Source of the DNA: AP-15 sp963700185
GTDB lineage: Bacteria > Pseudomonadota > Alphaproteobacteria > ATCC43930 > CGMCC-115725
DNA length: 64,000 nucleotides
Direction of reading: 5' to 3'
Assembly (NCBI GenBank): GCA_963700185.1
Contig: CAVOWP010000010.1
Location: forward strand, 62,001-126,000
The notes under the pieces were generated by a model that did no database searches, had not been told where the DNA came from, and saw nothing but the letters and a program-made list of their open reading frames with translations. Made by a program: the position numbers and the translations under genes. Below, in pieces: positions 1-9,004 of this stretch. Numbering within the stretch: position 1 is the stretch's first letter; each line of letters begins with the position of its first letter.

Positions 1-259
1 AATATGCACATCTTGCCGTTTCCCCCCTCAAAGCAAGTCATTCGAACCAAAATCCCTCTTTTGAATGTCCTCGGCAATTATAATCCCGTGCGCTGGGCAC
101 TCCCGGAGTGATACCGTCGGACTATCGGGCCGAGGTTCAAGAACGCGTTGCGCACCTGAATTGAGGCCTATCGGCGCTATGAGATCCGGGGACCGTCCAC
201 CTCAGCTGTAAACTAGCCGCCCGAATACTTATGTTTTGGGCGGCAGAACGCTTATTACC

Positions 260-485
260 ATGTCGAAAATTCAGGTGATCATCAACGTTAAGCAGCTTCC
301 CGGGGAAGTCTTTCTCGCGACGAGCGATGAAGTATGCGGGCTGACAGTCGAGTGCGACACGCGGGACGAGATCATCGCGACTGTGCCTGAGATTGCGCTG
401 CAGCTTCTCGAGGCTGCAGCTTCTCGAGATCGAAGCGGGTCACCCGTTGCCGCAACGGCCGGTGCTGACGCTCGCCTTCGATTGA
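260..485 (+). pseudogene. DUF1902-type (HicB-like) antitoxin, broken by a 16-bp tandem duplication
   Basis: The ATG at 260 opens a reading frame whose product (start MSKIQVIINV, then GLTVECDTRDEI) resembles the small DUF1902 proteins that partner HicA-type toxins. The frame is lost at 412 because the 16 bases at 397-412 are repeated exactly at 413-428. Removing one copy joins ...LQLLE to IEAGHPLPQRPVLTLAFD and a TGA at 483-485, giving a normal 69-residue protein. A HicA-like remnant follows directly. The duplication is read directly; family assignment is from sequence pattern. The product as it stands would have an unrelated C-terminus of about 80 residues. Confidence 0.6.
397..428. repeat. 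Perfect 16-bp tandem duplication
   Basis: GCTGCAGCTTCTCGAG occurs twice head to tail (397-412 and 413-428) with no mismatch. Sixteen is not a multiple of three, so it shifts the DUF1902 frame. The perfect identity suggests a recent slippage event or an assembly artefact. Confidence 0.9.
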
Positions 486-491
486 GGCCGT

Positions 492-632
492 ATGGCTTCA
501 ATGACGCACAGGGAACTCAGAGGCTCCTTGTCGATCATGGCTGCAGATATCTTCGGGATGCCTGCGACAGCCGGCGGCGCTCGCGATCACCAACCGAATT
601 CGCGGCGATTTCTCGGCGTTCCCTAACCTAGT
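492..632 (+). pseudogene. HicA-like toxin remnant
   Basis: Immediately after the DUF1902 gene, short stretches in different plus frames resemble a HicA mRNA-interferase toxin: an N-terminal MTHREL piece, then RLLVDHGCRYLRDA in another frame, then ITNRIRGDF in a third. HicA proteins normally read as REL..LL..HG...R..GSH.....P. The expected GSH segment is not intact and at least two frameshifts are needed, so no functional toxin can be made. HicA next to DUF1902 is a common pairing, which supports the reading, but the match is short. Confidence 0.4.
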
Positions 633-651
633 CTAAGACGCACGGATTCTC

Positions 652-695
652 TGGCGTCCCCTACCGGATTCGAACCGGTGTTGCCGCCGTGAGAG
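652..695 (-). other. 3' fragment of tRNA-Glu(CUC), probable attachment-site scar
   Basis: Read on the minus strand this stretch contains the anticodon loop CTCTCAC, the 3' anticodon stem GGCGG, a T-arm ACCGG-TTCGAAT-CCGGT, the 3' acceptor strand AGGGGAC, discriminator G and an encoded CCA. This is the 3' part of an alphaproteobacterial tRNA-Glu with a CUC anticodon. The 5' part is absent: upstream of the anticodon loop the sequence is unrelated and the 5' anticodon stem is missing. Tyrosine-type integrases commonly leave such 3' tRNA pieces at one end of an island. No integrase is visible in the window. Confidence 0.6.
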
Positions 696-743
696 AGTTG
701 CAAAACCAGTTCTGCGGACAGTGGTGGACAGAGACATCTCCCT

Positions 744-875
744 GTCGTCCAACTCGCGATAGGGCAACATCCCAGCGTCGGAGGTGATTACACTGCCGCA
801 AAACTGGAGCATCAAACGGCGGTCGAAATCGAGCCTCAGCGCCTCGCTTTTCGATTCACCCACCGGGTCCACCAT
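744..875 (-). pseudogene. IS1380-family transposase, N-terminal remnant
   Basis: The minus-strand reading gives about 44 residues ending SDAGMLPYRELDD, which match the conserved N-terminus of IS1380-family transposases (RLDFDRRLMLQF, then SDAG..YRELDD). The match stops abruptly after ELDD and sequence leading to the tRNA-Glu fragment follows. It is a different subgroup from the full IS1380 copy at 2246-3864, whose N-terminus differs. Confidence 0.6.
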
Positions 876-967
876 CGCCGCCCCATCCGACGTCGTCTAT
901 GATACTGAATTTTATATCAAAACCGGGGTTCGGATGCTCAAAATCGCTACTTCATCCGGCGAATGCG

Positions 968-1000
968 GGCCGAATTGGGTGCGTGATCGAGGTGTTGCGC
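968..1000 (+). repeat. Partial copy of the dispersed repeat
   Basis: The bases CCGAATTGGGTGCGTGATCG and the following AGGTGTTGC match the middle of the longer repeats at 1918, 6489 and 14151. Only about 30 bases are shared here. Confidence 0.5.
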
Positions 1001-1115
1001 GGTACCCGGGGATAGCCCAGGCGATAAATGTGCGGCATTATTCCGCCGCTAAATCATTAAGCCGGCCGTCAGCCTGACCGACGGATACGCGACCCTCAAT
1101 GGGAATGCCGCCATG

Positions 1116-1320
1116 CGCCTGCGCCCAGTGATGGGTAGGGCGGTGACCTATCTCGCGCGGCCGGCCGTCGTCGCCTCCTGCAACCAGCGCGGCACGGCGG
1201 AGCAATGGATCAAAGAGAGCAAGGGCGCGATCAAATGGACGCGGCTGTCGTGCCGTTCCTTGCGCCAATGCCGTACGTCTTCAGCTCCATGCTCTCGCCT
1301 GCAACCTCCAGCCCGATGGG
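1116..1320 (+). pseudogene. IS1380-family transposase, C-terminal remnant
   Basis: The plus strand encodes RGTAEQWIKESKGAIKWTRL followed by SCRS, a hallmark of the C-terminal part of IS1380 transposases (usually N.RGTAEQWIKEGKGAIKWTRLSC). After one frameshift the text continues as NAVRLQLHALACNLQ, again matching the family. It lies opposite in strand to the N-terminal remnant at 744-875, so the two pieces are not one simply truncated element. Confidence 0.6.
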
Positions 1321-1359
1321 CCGGCGGTCTTCGCCACGTCTAGTCCAGTGGCAATCGGA

Positions 1360-1665
1360 TTATTCGCCGGCTGGACTATTGCACTTCAGCCCAGCAGGAA
1401 ACGCGAGCTGGCGGTTGTGCATCCTCCAAAGCTCATCCCTAGTTTCCTCCGGCAGGTCGCCGAACCAAACCCATATTTCGCTTTCGGGGGAACGGGCGAA
1501 ATATTGCCGACCGATTTGCTGGTATTCCTCCGGGAGATCAGCATCAATGCCGTAGGGGTCCAACGTCTGGGCATAGATCCAATAAACTTCCGCCGTTAGC
1601 GGATCGATTGCCAAGCCTGCCTTCTTCCTTATCAAGTAGAATTCGTTAAGATCTTCAGTGGTCAT
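1360..1665 (-). CDS. Conserved-looking hypothetical protein, 101 aa
   Basis: Starting at the ATG at 1665 (product begins MTTEDLNEFYLI) the frame encodes an acidic, tryptophan-rich soluble protein without signal peptide or membrane segment. The start is chosen because GAGGA lies about ten bases upstream, which favours it over the ATG nine codons earlier. Composition is typical of coding sequence (WIYAQTLDPYGI, WVWFGDLPEETRDELW). I do not recognise the family. It sits alone between IS1380 debris and a dispersed repeat, so it may be cargo of a mobile region. Function unknown. Confidence 0.5.
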   Translation of the reverse strand: MTTEDLNEFYLIRKKAGLAIDPLTAEVYWIYAQTLDPYGIDADLPEEYQQIGRQYFARSPESEIWVWFGDLPEETRDELWRMHNRQLAFPAGLKCNSPAGE

Positions 1666-1917
1666 CGTTTTAATTTCCTCTATGCACCGCATCTATACTG
1701 ATTAGCGGCCTATAAATGAGATATGTATCACTCGGCGCTGAAGTCAAATTTCCAACCAAAAATTTGTGGTCCTTCGAGGCGAGCCCGAACCACGCAGAAG
1801 AACAGCCGCACAGCCGAACGCGATGCGGCCTGTTCGACCCCCACTGCCGCCGGGCTGCGCTAGTTTTCCTTAGGGCTGGGCTGCGAGACGCAACCGACGA
1901 ATCCAACCTTGAGACAG

Positions 1918-2070
1918 GCAGAGGTCGGCCGGCGCGGATCGTCCTCGGCATCCGATACCGGAAATGGTGAAGCTGCTGCCACAACCGGGCGAATTGGCTG
2001 CCCGATCGAGTGTTGCACTGTTGCAGTGTTGCGGAGGGGGTGACATTGCTCATCCCCGTCGCAGTACCGG
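1918..2070 (+). repeat. Dispersed repeat, copy A
   Basis: This stretch aligns with 6489-6690 and 14151-14335 over its length: it starts GAGGTCGGCCGGCGCGGATC, passes through GGAAATGGTGAAGCTGCTGCC and ends in a GTTGCACTGTTGCAGTGTTGC block. Copies are similar, not identical. The gene-free interval 1693-2246 holds this repeat and nothing else I can support. Confidence 0.7.
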
Positions 2071-2245
2071 ATGTTGCACTGTCGCAGTCTTACAAGGTCA
2101 CGGAAAGGCTGTTATTTTATTCGCCCGCCGGCCTGATGAAAGGGATGCCGGCGATGGAGCTTCCGCCGAAACGCCGTCACTGCTCACTGGAAGCGGTGTA
2201 GCCGGGCTCTCCGGTTCCAATCTGAGAATCGAGGCCTTTAGCCCG

Positions 2246-3864
2246 TCTTATTCATGAGGGGCGCGGATTTGGGGTGGCGGAGGTAGCGTAAGCTTTTGAT
2301 CTGGCGTAGGATTTGGTTGCTGAAGCCAACCCTTGACCAAGATCCGAGCGCGCCACGCCCGCCATGTCCGACGATAATCTGCTGCCGTTCTGCTTTCCAG
2401 CCGTTCAACGCAAGAAGATCACCGCCGCCTTTGATGGCGGACGGATCACGTCGGATGGCGGCGTCATGCTGCTCGCCCAGGCGGAGCGTCGGCTCGGCCT
2501 CGCCGAGCGGCTCGCCCAGGTTATTCCGGACCGACGCGATCAGGACCGGGTCACCCATTTACTGCCCGACATCCTGCGCGCTCGCATCTTCGCCATTGCT
2601 TGCGGCTATGAGGACGCCGACGATCTCGACCGGCTGCGCTGCGACCCGGCTTTCAAGCTGGCCTGCGGGCGGTTGCCCGACAGCGGGACCGATCTGTGCT
2701 CGCAACCGACCATCTCGCGCTGGGAGAACGCGCCCGCGCTGCGCGACCTGATCCGGCTGATCGGTGTCATGGTCGATCTCTATTGCGCCAGCTATGCGAC
2801 CCCGCCCGTCGCGGTGACGCTCGACATCGATGACACGGTTGATGTCGTCCACGGTCACCAGCAGCTGTCGTTCTTCAATGCCCATTACGACGAGCGCTGT
2901 TTTCTGCCGATCCATGTCTATGACACGGCGGTGGCGCGGCCGGTAGCGGTACTGCTGCGTCCCGGCAAGACCCCTTCTGGTAAGGAAGTGCGCGGCCATC
3001 TGCGTCGGCTCGTCCGCCGCATCCGCCGGCATTGGCCCGCGACCCACATCACGATCCGCGGCGACGGGCATTACAGCCGCCCGCAAGTGATGGCGTGGTG
3101 CGAAGAAAACGGCATCGACTTCATCTTTGGTCTGCCCGGCAATGCAGTCCTCACTGACGCCGTCGAAGAGACCGCCGATGACATCCGCACCCGCCGCGCA
3201 CTCGATCATAAACCCTGCCTGCGCGGTTTCGCAGAGACCCGTTATCAGGCCCAGTCCTGGAACAAGCAACGTCGCGCCTGCGCCCGCATCGAGGCGACAA
3301 CGCGGGGGCTCGATATCCGCTTCGTCGTCACCAGTCTCGAAACCGGATCGGCCGAGCATGTTTACGAGACGATCTACTGTGCCCGCGGCCAGGCCGAAAA
3401 CCTGATCAAGCTGCACAAGGCTCAGCTCGCCTCTGACCGCACCAGCTGCCGAAGCCCGCTCGCCAACCAGATGCGCCTGATCCTGCACACCGCCGCGTAC
3501 TGGCTGATCCTCACCGTCCGAGATGCAATCCCCAAAGCGCATGCACTCGGCACGGCCGAGTTTGCCACCCTGCGACTGCGCCTTTTGAAGCTCGGCACCC
3601 GCGTCATCGAAACCGCTTCCCGGGTTCGGCTAGCCTTCGCTGCTGCTTGCCCAGATGCTCACCTCATCCGCCACATCGCGGCCGGACTGATGCCCGCTGC
3701 ACCGTGAACCACGGGGCTGCGATCGCCCCACCAAACCCGTCCCGAAACCTCCAGCGCCTGCCTCAGACAACAAATCCCAGCGGTGAAGCAGACGCAGCGC
3801 ACAACGACGCTTTCGACTATTGCGAGAAGATCGCCATTCGTCCGATCCCTCCCGATGAATAAGG
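2246..3864 (+). mobile_element. Complete IS1380-family insertion sequence
   Basis: A single transposase gene (2364-3707) is bounded by imperfect inverted repeats: TCTTATTCAT at 2246-2255 on the left and ATGAATAAGG at 3855-3864 on the right, which is CCTTATTCAT when reversed. The element is about 1.62 kb, as expected for IS1380. I see no matching target-site duplication at these borders. The right end lies in the 3' end of the minus-strand GHKL/Shedu-like gene. Confidence 0.75.
2364..3707 (+). CDS. IS1380-family transposase
   Basis: A 447-residue DDE transposase, the usual length for IS1380, that would cut and insert the surrounding element. The N-terminal part has the family's FDGGRITSDGGVMLLAQAER stretch. 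Likely catalytic acids are D154 (DIDDT), D234 (IRGDGHY) and E345 (GQAENLIK). The frame is intact, so the element may still be active. It is distinct from the two IS1380 remnants to its left. A long open frame on the opposite strand is only a shadow of this gene. Confidence 0.9.
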   Translation: MSDDNLLPFCFPAVQRKKITAAFDGGRITSDGGVMLLAQAERRLGLAERLAQVIPDRRDQDRVTHLLPDILRARIFAIACGYEDADDLDRLRCDPAFKLACGRLPDSGTDLCSQPTISRWENAPALRDLIRLIGVMVDLYCASYATPPVAVTLDIDDTVDVVHGHQQLSFFNAHYDERCFLPIHVYDTAVARPVAVLLRPGKTPSGKEVRGHLRRLVRRIRRHWPATHITIRGDGHYSRPQVMAWCEENGIDFIFGLPGNAVLTDAVEETADDIRTRRALDHKPCLRGFAETRYQAQSWNKQRRACARIEATTRGLDIRFVVTSLETGSAEHVYETIYCARGQAENLIKLHKAQLASDRTSCRSPLANQMRLILHTAAYWLILTVRDAIPKAHALGTAEFATLRLRLLKLGTRVIETASRVRLAFAAACPDAHLIRHIAAGLMPAAP

Positions 3865-5798
3865 TGGGTTAGCTGGGCTATTCGGTCCATGATTTCCTCA
3901 ACTGAAACCTCGATCTGTAGCTTTTGCTGTACGAAATCAAGGCGGCTTTCGCAGTCGCGGATCAATTCGGCCCACGTCTTCACCCAAACCTTATGATTTG
4001 GCTTGTCGAGATAAAGCCCAACAGGTCGCTCCTTTTGCGTTACCCTTTCCTTAACCACAGCGTCGTACTCGCCGGTGATCAGGTAGAAATTCCAGAAAGT
4101 GGAGGTATTGATGAAATCAGGCTGGGAGAGGATGGCGTTAACGTAGTCCTCAAGCTGATCCACTTCTCTCCGACCGACCACGAGAGATGGCCTCTTCAGT
4201 TCGATAAGAAGGAACTCTCGATGCTGGCGATCAGCATGCGGCACAACTCGCCCTATAAAGGAATCGATGCGACCAATCGTTCCATCAAGCTTCCTTCCTT
4301 TGCGCCTTGATCGCTTGAGAGCAAGTTCGTCAGAGACACAATTCATAATTTTGGTCAGACCAGTTTCCGGCATGGTAAAATGGAAGCTCTCACCGAAGAT
4401 CCACGTATTGTCACGAATCAGCACGTCGAGCTCTCCGCGTTCTTTGACCGTACGACGATGCGCCGGCTCAAACACGATTTCGCGGAGCACCTTTATCGCG
4501 ACTATTCGATTGGCGATGAGGCTCGATGCTGAGATGATGTTGGCGAGTTCGGTCTTCGCCAGGAGATTGGAAAACTCATCGTGTCGGACTCTCGGAAGGT
4601 TGAAGACGGCCCTCAGAATTCGAGAAAGGGACTCCGGGTTGTGGCTAACCGCCTCGCGAAGAAGCCCCAGCGTAATCTTCTTAAGCGGGTTGTCCGCCTT
4701 CTTGAAATCCCGAGAGTAGGACGAAACGGCATGTGTAGCGATATCGAACACTTGGCGCTCGCGCCGCTCAACCTCATCCTTCGGATCGCCCTCATAAGGG
4801 TAAACTCCAGCGTCCTTTAGATCCTGAATGAGTTCGCTGGATCTCTCAGCTTGACGGGCGCGGAAATAATCGCCGACCTCGTCACGGATATACTCTAAGA
4901 TATGCGCGAAATCGGGATCGGTTAACCCATCAATCTCAAGAAGATTCGCATTGGCGATATCCTGAAAGAACGGTGAATAAGCGTAAACTGAAAAGTCGAA
5001 CCCGGGTGCCGTGATGTTTGCCGCCTGTGAGCCGAGAACCACACCACTCTCGCCGCCGAAGTATATCTTGCGGTTGCCGATTCGGGCCTTCCACTCTATA
5101 ACTCGGAGTGATATGTCCCGTACAACCCTGCTCGGGCATACGATTGGTTAAATCTTGAACTCATGCGCCCTGTCTATCGTTTTTTTGGGGTCAACGGGAT
5201 GACCATCGTAGACGATGACAGTGCCCGGACATTGGAGGACGTATGGGGCAAAGGTGGCATTGAATTCCGCTCGGGCCTCTTCGCTTGTTAGCCAGTCGAA
5301 AGTGTCCTTCAGCGGAGCGAGCTCGACCGCCGTGCCCGTTTCCGCGTCGGATGGTGCCCGTTCAGGGTCTGAGACGTTGCTCCTGTCGAGCCGATCCGCA
5401 TTAATTTCGATGGTCAGTCGGCGCCGCGCCTTGCCATCTCTGTAGACCGAGTTCCAGCGCGCTCGTCGAGCGAGCGAGAAAAACCGCAGGCGCCCCTGAC
5501 CTTCCTTCCCATGCATGGCATGAGAAAGCACTGGCGTGCGGCTCGTGTGGAGCTTCCAGGATTCGCCTAAGCTTTCGAAGTCGTGCTCAGCGCGTTTCTT
5601 GGATATCCCGGTGCCGTTGTCGCGAATCAGAAAGCTTTCCAGACCGCCCAGCGCATTTCGAATAAGGTCCACTGAGACCTGGGTTGCGTCCGCATCGAGT
5701 GCGTTCCAGACGAATTCGGCTAAGGCCTTCACGTAGTCGCGCGTGCTCGCGACCTTCTGGAGGTGGTCGTGCTTGGCCTTAAGGGTGAGGACGACCAT
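3864..5798 (-). pseudogene. GHKL ATPase fused to a Shedu-like (DUF4263) nuclease; in-frame stop and IS-truncated
   Basis: One frame, about 645 codons, runs from the ATG at 5798 to the IS1380 end. The first 216 codons form a GHKL/Hsp90-type ATPase: N-box AEFVWNALDADA, DNGTGI, HGKEGQGR and GTAVEL. A TAA at 5148-5150 then interrupts it, but the same frame continues through RKIYFGGESGVVLGSQAANI to a C-terminal nuclease-like domain with LIRDNTWIFGE, GRIDSFIGR, FLLIELKRP and VDQLEDY, the D...ELK pattern of PD-(D/E)xK enzymes of the Shedu/DUF4263 group. IS1380 replaces the last residues. ATPase plus nuclease proteins of this kind are suspected phage defence; function here is inferred. Confidence 0.7.
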
Positions 5799-6039
5799 CA
5801 ATCGTGTTCCTTGGTTCGAATTTCAGGCAAGCTACGGGAAAATCCCACACACCATACCGGATCTTCAGGAATGGTGCGATCACCGGAGGACGGCTGGAGC
5901 CTTCGGTTTCTTATCTGCTCGAGGCCGGGCAGGCAGCAACACGACTCTGCCGTGAACAGAGCCGCGCGTCCCGGCACGACCGCAACCTATGCGGCAGTCC
6001 TAGCGCTGATGGCCGAGGTCTTTGCCGAAGGGATCGCGA

Positions 6040-6411
6040 CATACCCGCTAAAAGCCTCGGCCGTCTCGGCGACGCAGCGGTGATAGGCACCGATGATCCC
6101 GCGCAAATCCTCGGGATCGAGGCGTGCCGAGAGCGCGGTGGAGCCGACCAGATCGCAGAACATCACCGTCAGCTGCCGGCGTTCGCCTGCGGCAGGCGCC
6201 CTTTCGTCGGCTGCGGCCGTCTCGCGTCGGCGCCGAGCGAGGCGGCGATGGCGTCGAGCAGTCGTCGACGATGCCCCACTAAAGTAACGCCGAGATCCTT
6301 CAAATCCTCGGCTGTCAGTCGCGGCAATACTCTTGCGTCGATCTCGTTCGCGCGAAACGCCTGCTCGTACTGTTGCAGCCCGAGACCGTGGAGCCATCCC
6401 GCTACGTCCAC
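6040..6411 (-). pseudogene. Adenylate cyclase (SAM domain plus cyclase start), N-terminal remnant
   Basis: From the ATG at 6411 the minus strand encodes a sterile-alpha-motif-like segment (VAGWLHGLGLQQYEQAF, LTAEDLKDLGV). After a frameshift the other frame reads ERRQLTVMFCDLVGSTALSA and ARLDPEDLR, the start of a class III nucleotide cyclase domain. The match ends after FSGYVA, where KYMGDG would normally follow. Such proteins usually continue into an AAA/TPR region of several hundred residues; a C-terminal piece of that protein type is present at 22,290-22,589 on the other strand. Confidence 0.6.
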
Positions 6412-6488
6412 GCTCTCCTCCCGCGTGGTTACGCCTCGTTAGTTTACCATACCCCGGATTGTCTCTGCGCGTGACCGGGAAGAAGCGT

Positions 6489-6690
6489 AGAGGTCGGCCG
6501 GCGCGGGATCGTCATTGGCGATCCGATGGCGGAAATGATGAAGCTGCTGCCGGAACCGAGCGAATTGGGTGTGTGATCGAGGGATTGCACTGTTGCAGTA
6601 TTGCGCAGAGATGACCCGGCCATCCTTTCGCATAAAAAGGGTTTCCGAAGGGGCTGACATCGGGCGCCACTGTCGCAAAGAGCACGGCAA
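6489..6690 (+). repeat. Dispersed repeat, copy B
   Basis: It begins AGAGGTCGGCCGGCGCGGGA, contains ATGATGAAGCTGCTGCCGGA and the ATTGCACTGTTGCAGTATTGC block, and shares a further tail (GAAGGGGCTGACATCGGGCG) with copy C. It lies next to the cyclase remnant. The rest of 6412-6910 holds nothing I can support. Confidence 0.7.
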
Positions 6691-6910
6691 CGCCGGACAG
6701 GGGTGACACGGGAATTGGCCCTCGACGAATGCCTGCAAGGGTCACAAGCGACCGGCTTGCTCAAGGGCCGTTCACGACCCATCTCGTCATTCGCTGGCCG
6801 TGGGGACATCGGACTGTTTGACGAGGGGCCAGAATAGGTTAGATTTCCAAATTAGAAATTTCTGGTGCTCTGTTGCGGCCTCTCGTTCCCAAACCGGCGC
6901 TGATCGACCG

Positions 6911-7052
6911 CTCCTATCAACGATGGTCGAGGCGATGGCCGACGGCACGCTTTGCCTCGGCCGGCGCATCCGAGAGGAAGAGCTCGGCCGCATAATTGGC
7001 GTGTCGAGCCAGCCCAACATCCGTGCGCTGCAGCTACTCAAACGGTGCGCTC
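6911..7052 (+). pseudogene. GntR-family regulator remnant
   Basis: The plus strand encodes EAMADGTLCLGRRIREEELG then RIIGVS and RALQLLKRCAL, the pattern of the GntR winged helix (I..G.L.PG..I.E.ELA..LGVS...VREAL..LE..GL). Key residues in the recognition helix are changed (SSQPNIRAL for S..PVREAL) and neither the upstream start nor a ligand-binding domain is present. Confidence 0.4.
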
Positions 7053-7147
7053 TACCCAGTCCTCGCCGTCAACGGCCGGCGGTTTAGGCTCGAATAATGG
7101 ATCGTGGCGGCGGTACACCTCCCTTAGGAAGACGGCTGCGAGCCGGA

Positions 7148-8290
7148 ATGACGCGAGCAGCGTTCCGCACCCTTGCTGTCCTTGTGGCCTGCATGCTGCT
7201 TGTGGTCGCCGGCTTATGCCAGGCGACGCAACCGCGCGCCGCTGCTCCCGAACCGCAATCGCCACCACCCGTCGGCTCGACGCAGCTGCCGGCCGACGCG
7301 CCTGCCGCAAGACCATCTGGGACGCCGCCGGCGGCGCCTTCCGTTCCCGCTCGATCCACGCCTCGGCCCTCAACAACCTCTAATGATAAGAGGGATAATG
7401 AGGCGGGGGAAGGAGATAAGGCCAAGGAGACGGACAACGGTAGGAAAAATACAAGCGACTTGGTGGGTGTAATAAGTGCTCTTGCCTGGCCAGTTTATCT
7501 GCTGTTGATCATCATTATTTTAATCGCTAGTCTTAGAATTAGAGGTGTAAGAGCGCTTCTTGGTATCTCGATGTCTATAATACGAAAAGTCAAAATTGCA
7601 GGAACGGAACTAGAGATCGATCCGGACAAGATAGGGCAGTTCCAGACAGCAGTCGTCGAATCGTTCGATGAGTTGATGAAGAAAGCAGAGCCACTCTACA
7701 AGGAAATGGTAGAAGCACAATTAGTCAGAGTGCATCTCAGTCGGATGATGCGGCAGGCGCTGCCGGAGGTCCTGCGAAATCGCCATCTGAACGAACAGCC
7801 GCCGGGCGTGCGCGCCACAATTCATGTTCCGGATATCGTGGTCAATGATTACCTCTACCAGTTGGTACCCTATTACCCGCGCCCCGCGGCAGGCGGCGCG
7901 GTCGGACGTCGCTTTTCGCAACGTTATGGGCTCATCGGGCGGGCTTGGCGGTTGCAGCAGTCCAAGGGCCACGGAGAGGCGGTACACGGGGCAGATGCTG
8001 CTACTCAATTGATCGAGCGGTGGGGCATGACTGCAGACGAGGCCGCGGATAACACCCATCTGCGGCCCGCAATTTTATGCGTGATTCTTAAGGATCCGGA
8101 GGCTGCACATGTGCCTATAGGGCTCCTGTATATCGATTCCACGGAACCGAATGCCTTCTCTCAGGTGAACGGGGACGACGTAGCGGCGGAGCTTGGAGAT
8201 CATCAAATGACGAACGCTCTCGCCGCCGCAGTCGCTAACGCGGTGCGCCCCCTGCGGTTGGGACCGCCGGGTGTGCAAATATCCTCCTAG
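7148..8290 (+). CDS. Membrane-anchored protein with GAF-like C-terminal domain
   Basis: About 380 residues. The start at 7148 gives a clean signal sequence (MTRAAFRTLAVLVACMLL); an ATG at 7097 would add 17 residues. Next come a proline-rich linker, a strong membrane helix (ALAWPVYLLLIIIILIAS), a helical region of some 80 residues and a C-terminal domain with GLIGRAWRLQQ, AILCVILKD and PIGLLYIDSTEPNAF that resembles a GAF sensor. A topology with the C-terminal domain in the cytoplasm is likely. The methyltransferase gene starts six bases after its stop, so they are probably co-transcribed. I do not know a characterised homologue; a signalling or effector role is a guess. Confidence 0.65.
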   Translation: MTRAAFRTLAVLVACMLLVVAGLCQATQPRAAAPEPQSPPPVGSTQLPADAPAARPSGTPPAAPSVPARSTPRPSTTSNDKRDNEAGEGDKAKETDNGRKNTSDLVGVISALAWPVYLLLIIIILIASLRIRGVRALLGISMSIIRKVKIAGTELEIDPDKIGQFQTAVVESFDELMKKAEPLYKEMVEAQLVRVHLSRMMRQALPEVLRNRHLNEQPPGVRATIHVPDIVVNDYLYQLVPYYPRPAAGGAVGRRFSQRYGLIGRAWRLQQSKGHGEAVHGADAATQLIERWGMTADEAADNTHLRPAILCVILKDPEAAHVPIGLLYIDSTEPNAFSQVNGDDVAAELGDHQMTNALAAAVANAVRPLRLGPPGVQISS

Positions 8291-8296
8291 TCAGCC

Positions 8297-9004
8297 ATGT
8301 GCCAACGCATTGCGACATACGACGCCGTCGCCGCGGAATACTATGACCCGGTCCGACATCCGACCTGCGCCAATTTCGCGGAACTGAGCAGTCAGTTCCT
8401 CAACCCGCGCCTTCGCAAATACGCGACCGCGCCGATCGATATTCTCGAGATCGGAGCCGGCCGCTCGACCGTGGCGCCGATCCTGTCGGCCGCAGGGTTG
8501 CCCGTCGCCGGGCTGACCTTGCTCGACAAATCGGCCGCGATGCTGCAACACTCGCGGCACTGGGCAGAGCGCGGCGCGCGGCTGGTCGTCGACGACGCCT
8601 GCGCGCCGCAATTGCCGCCGGAAAGCTTCGGCTTGATTGTCGCCTCCTTGGGCGACCCGTACAATTGCCGGTCGTTTTGGAAGTCGACTGAGAGGCTGCT
8701 GCAGCCGCGCGGAATCTGCCTCTTCACGATTCCGGCGCGCGAATGGGCTGAGCGCTTCCGCCGTGCGTCGGCATTATCGCTGGCCGAATTCGCGCTCGCG
8801 GACGGCAACACCGTCCTGGTTCGCTCGAAAATACCGCCCCTCGACGAACAAATTCGTCTCGTAACCGAGGCCGGCCTGCAGGTAATCGAGACGCAGGGTC
8901 TGGCGGCCGCGCATCTGTCGGGCCCACGTTCTGCGAAACTCCTCGTGACCGCAGAAACGGCAGGGCTACCGATCGTGCACGGGTTGGTTGCTCAGAAAGC
9001 CTGA
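8297..9004 (+). CDS. Class I SAM-dependent methyltransferase
   Basis: 235 residues. Motif I ILEIGAGRSTVAPIL lies near residue 50, an acidic end of strand 2 (LTLLDKSAAML) follows, then FGLIVASLGDPYN, and LLQPRGICLFTIPA as the post-motif segment. The family transfers a methyl group from S-adenosylmethionine; the substrate cannot be read from sequence. It follows the GAF-like membrane gene by six bases and converges on the deoxynucleoside kinase gene, overlapping its end by 13 bases. The full length and intact motifs contrast with the debris around it. Confidence 0.8.
   Translation: MCQRIATYDAVAAEYYDPVRHPTCANFAELSSQFLNPRLRKYATAPIDILEIGAGRSTVAPILSAAGLPVAGLTLLDKSAAMLQHSRHWAERGARLVVDDACAPQLPPESFGLIVASLGDPYNCRSFWKSTERLLQPRGICLFTIPAREWAERFRRASALSLAEFALADGNTVLVRSKIPPLDEQIRLVTEAGLQVIETQGLAAAHLSGPRSAKLLVTAETAGLPIVHGLVAQKA

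Noticed and set aside
652..695. Functional tRNA-Glu gene
   Set aside because: The 5' half, D-arm and 5' anticodon stem are absent.
2559..3542. Minus-strand frame of about 330 codons inside the IS1380 element
   Set aside because: It is antisense to an intact transposase with clear catalytic residues; no family pattern.
2242..3868. Target-site duplication of the IS1380 element
   Set aside because: The four or five bases flanking the inverted repeats (CCCG on the left, TGGG on the right) do not match.
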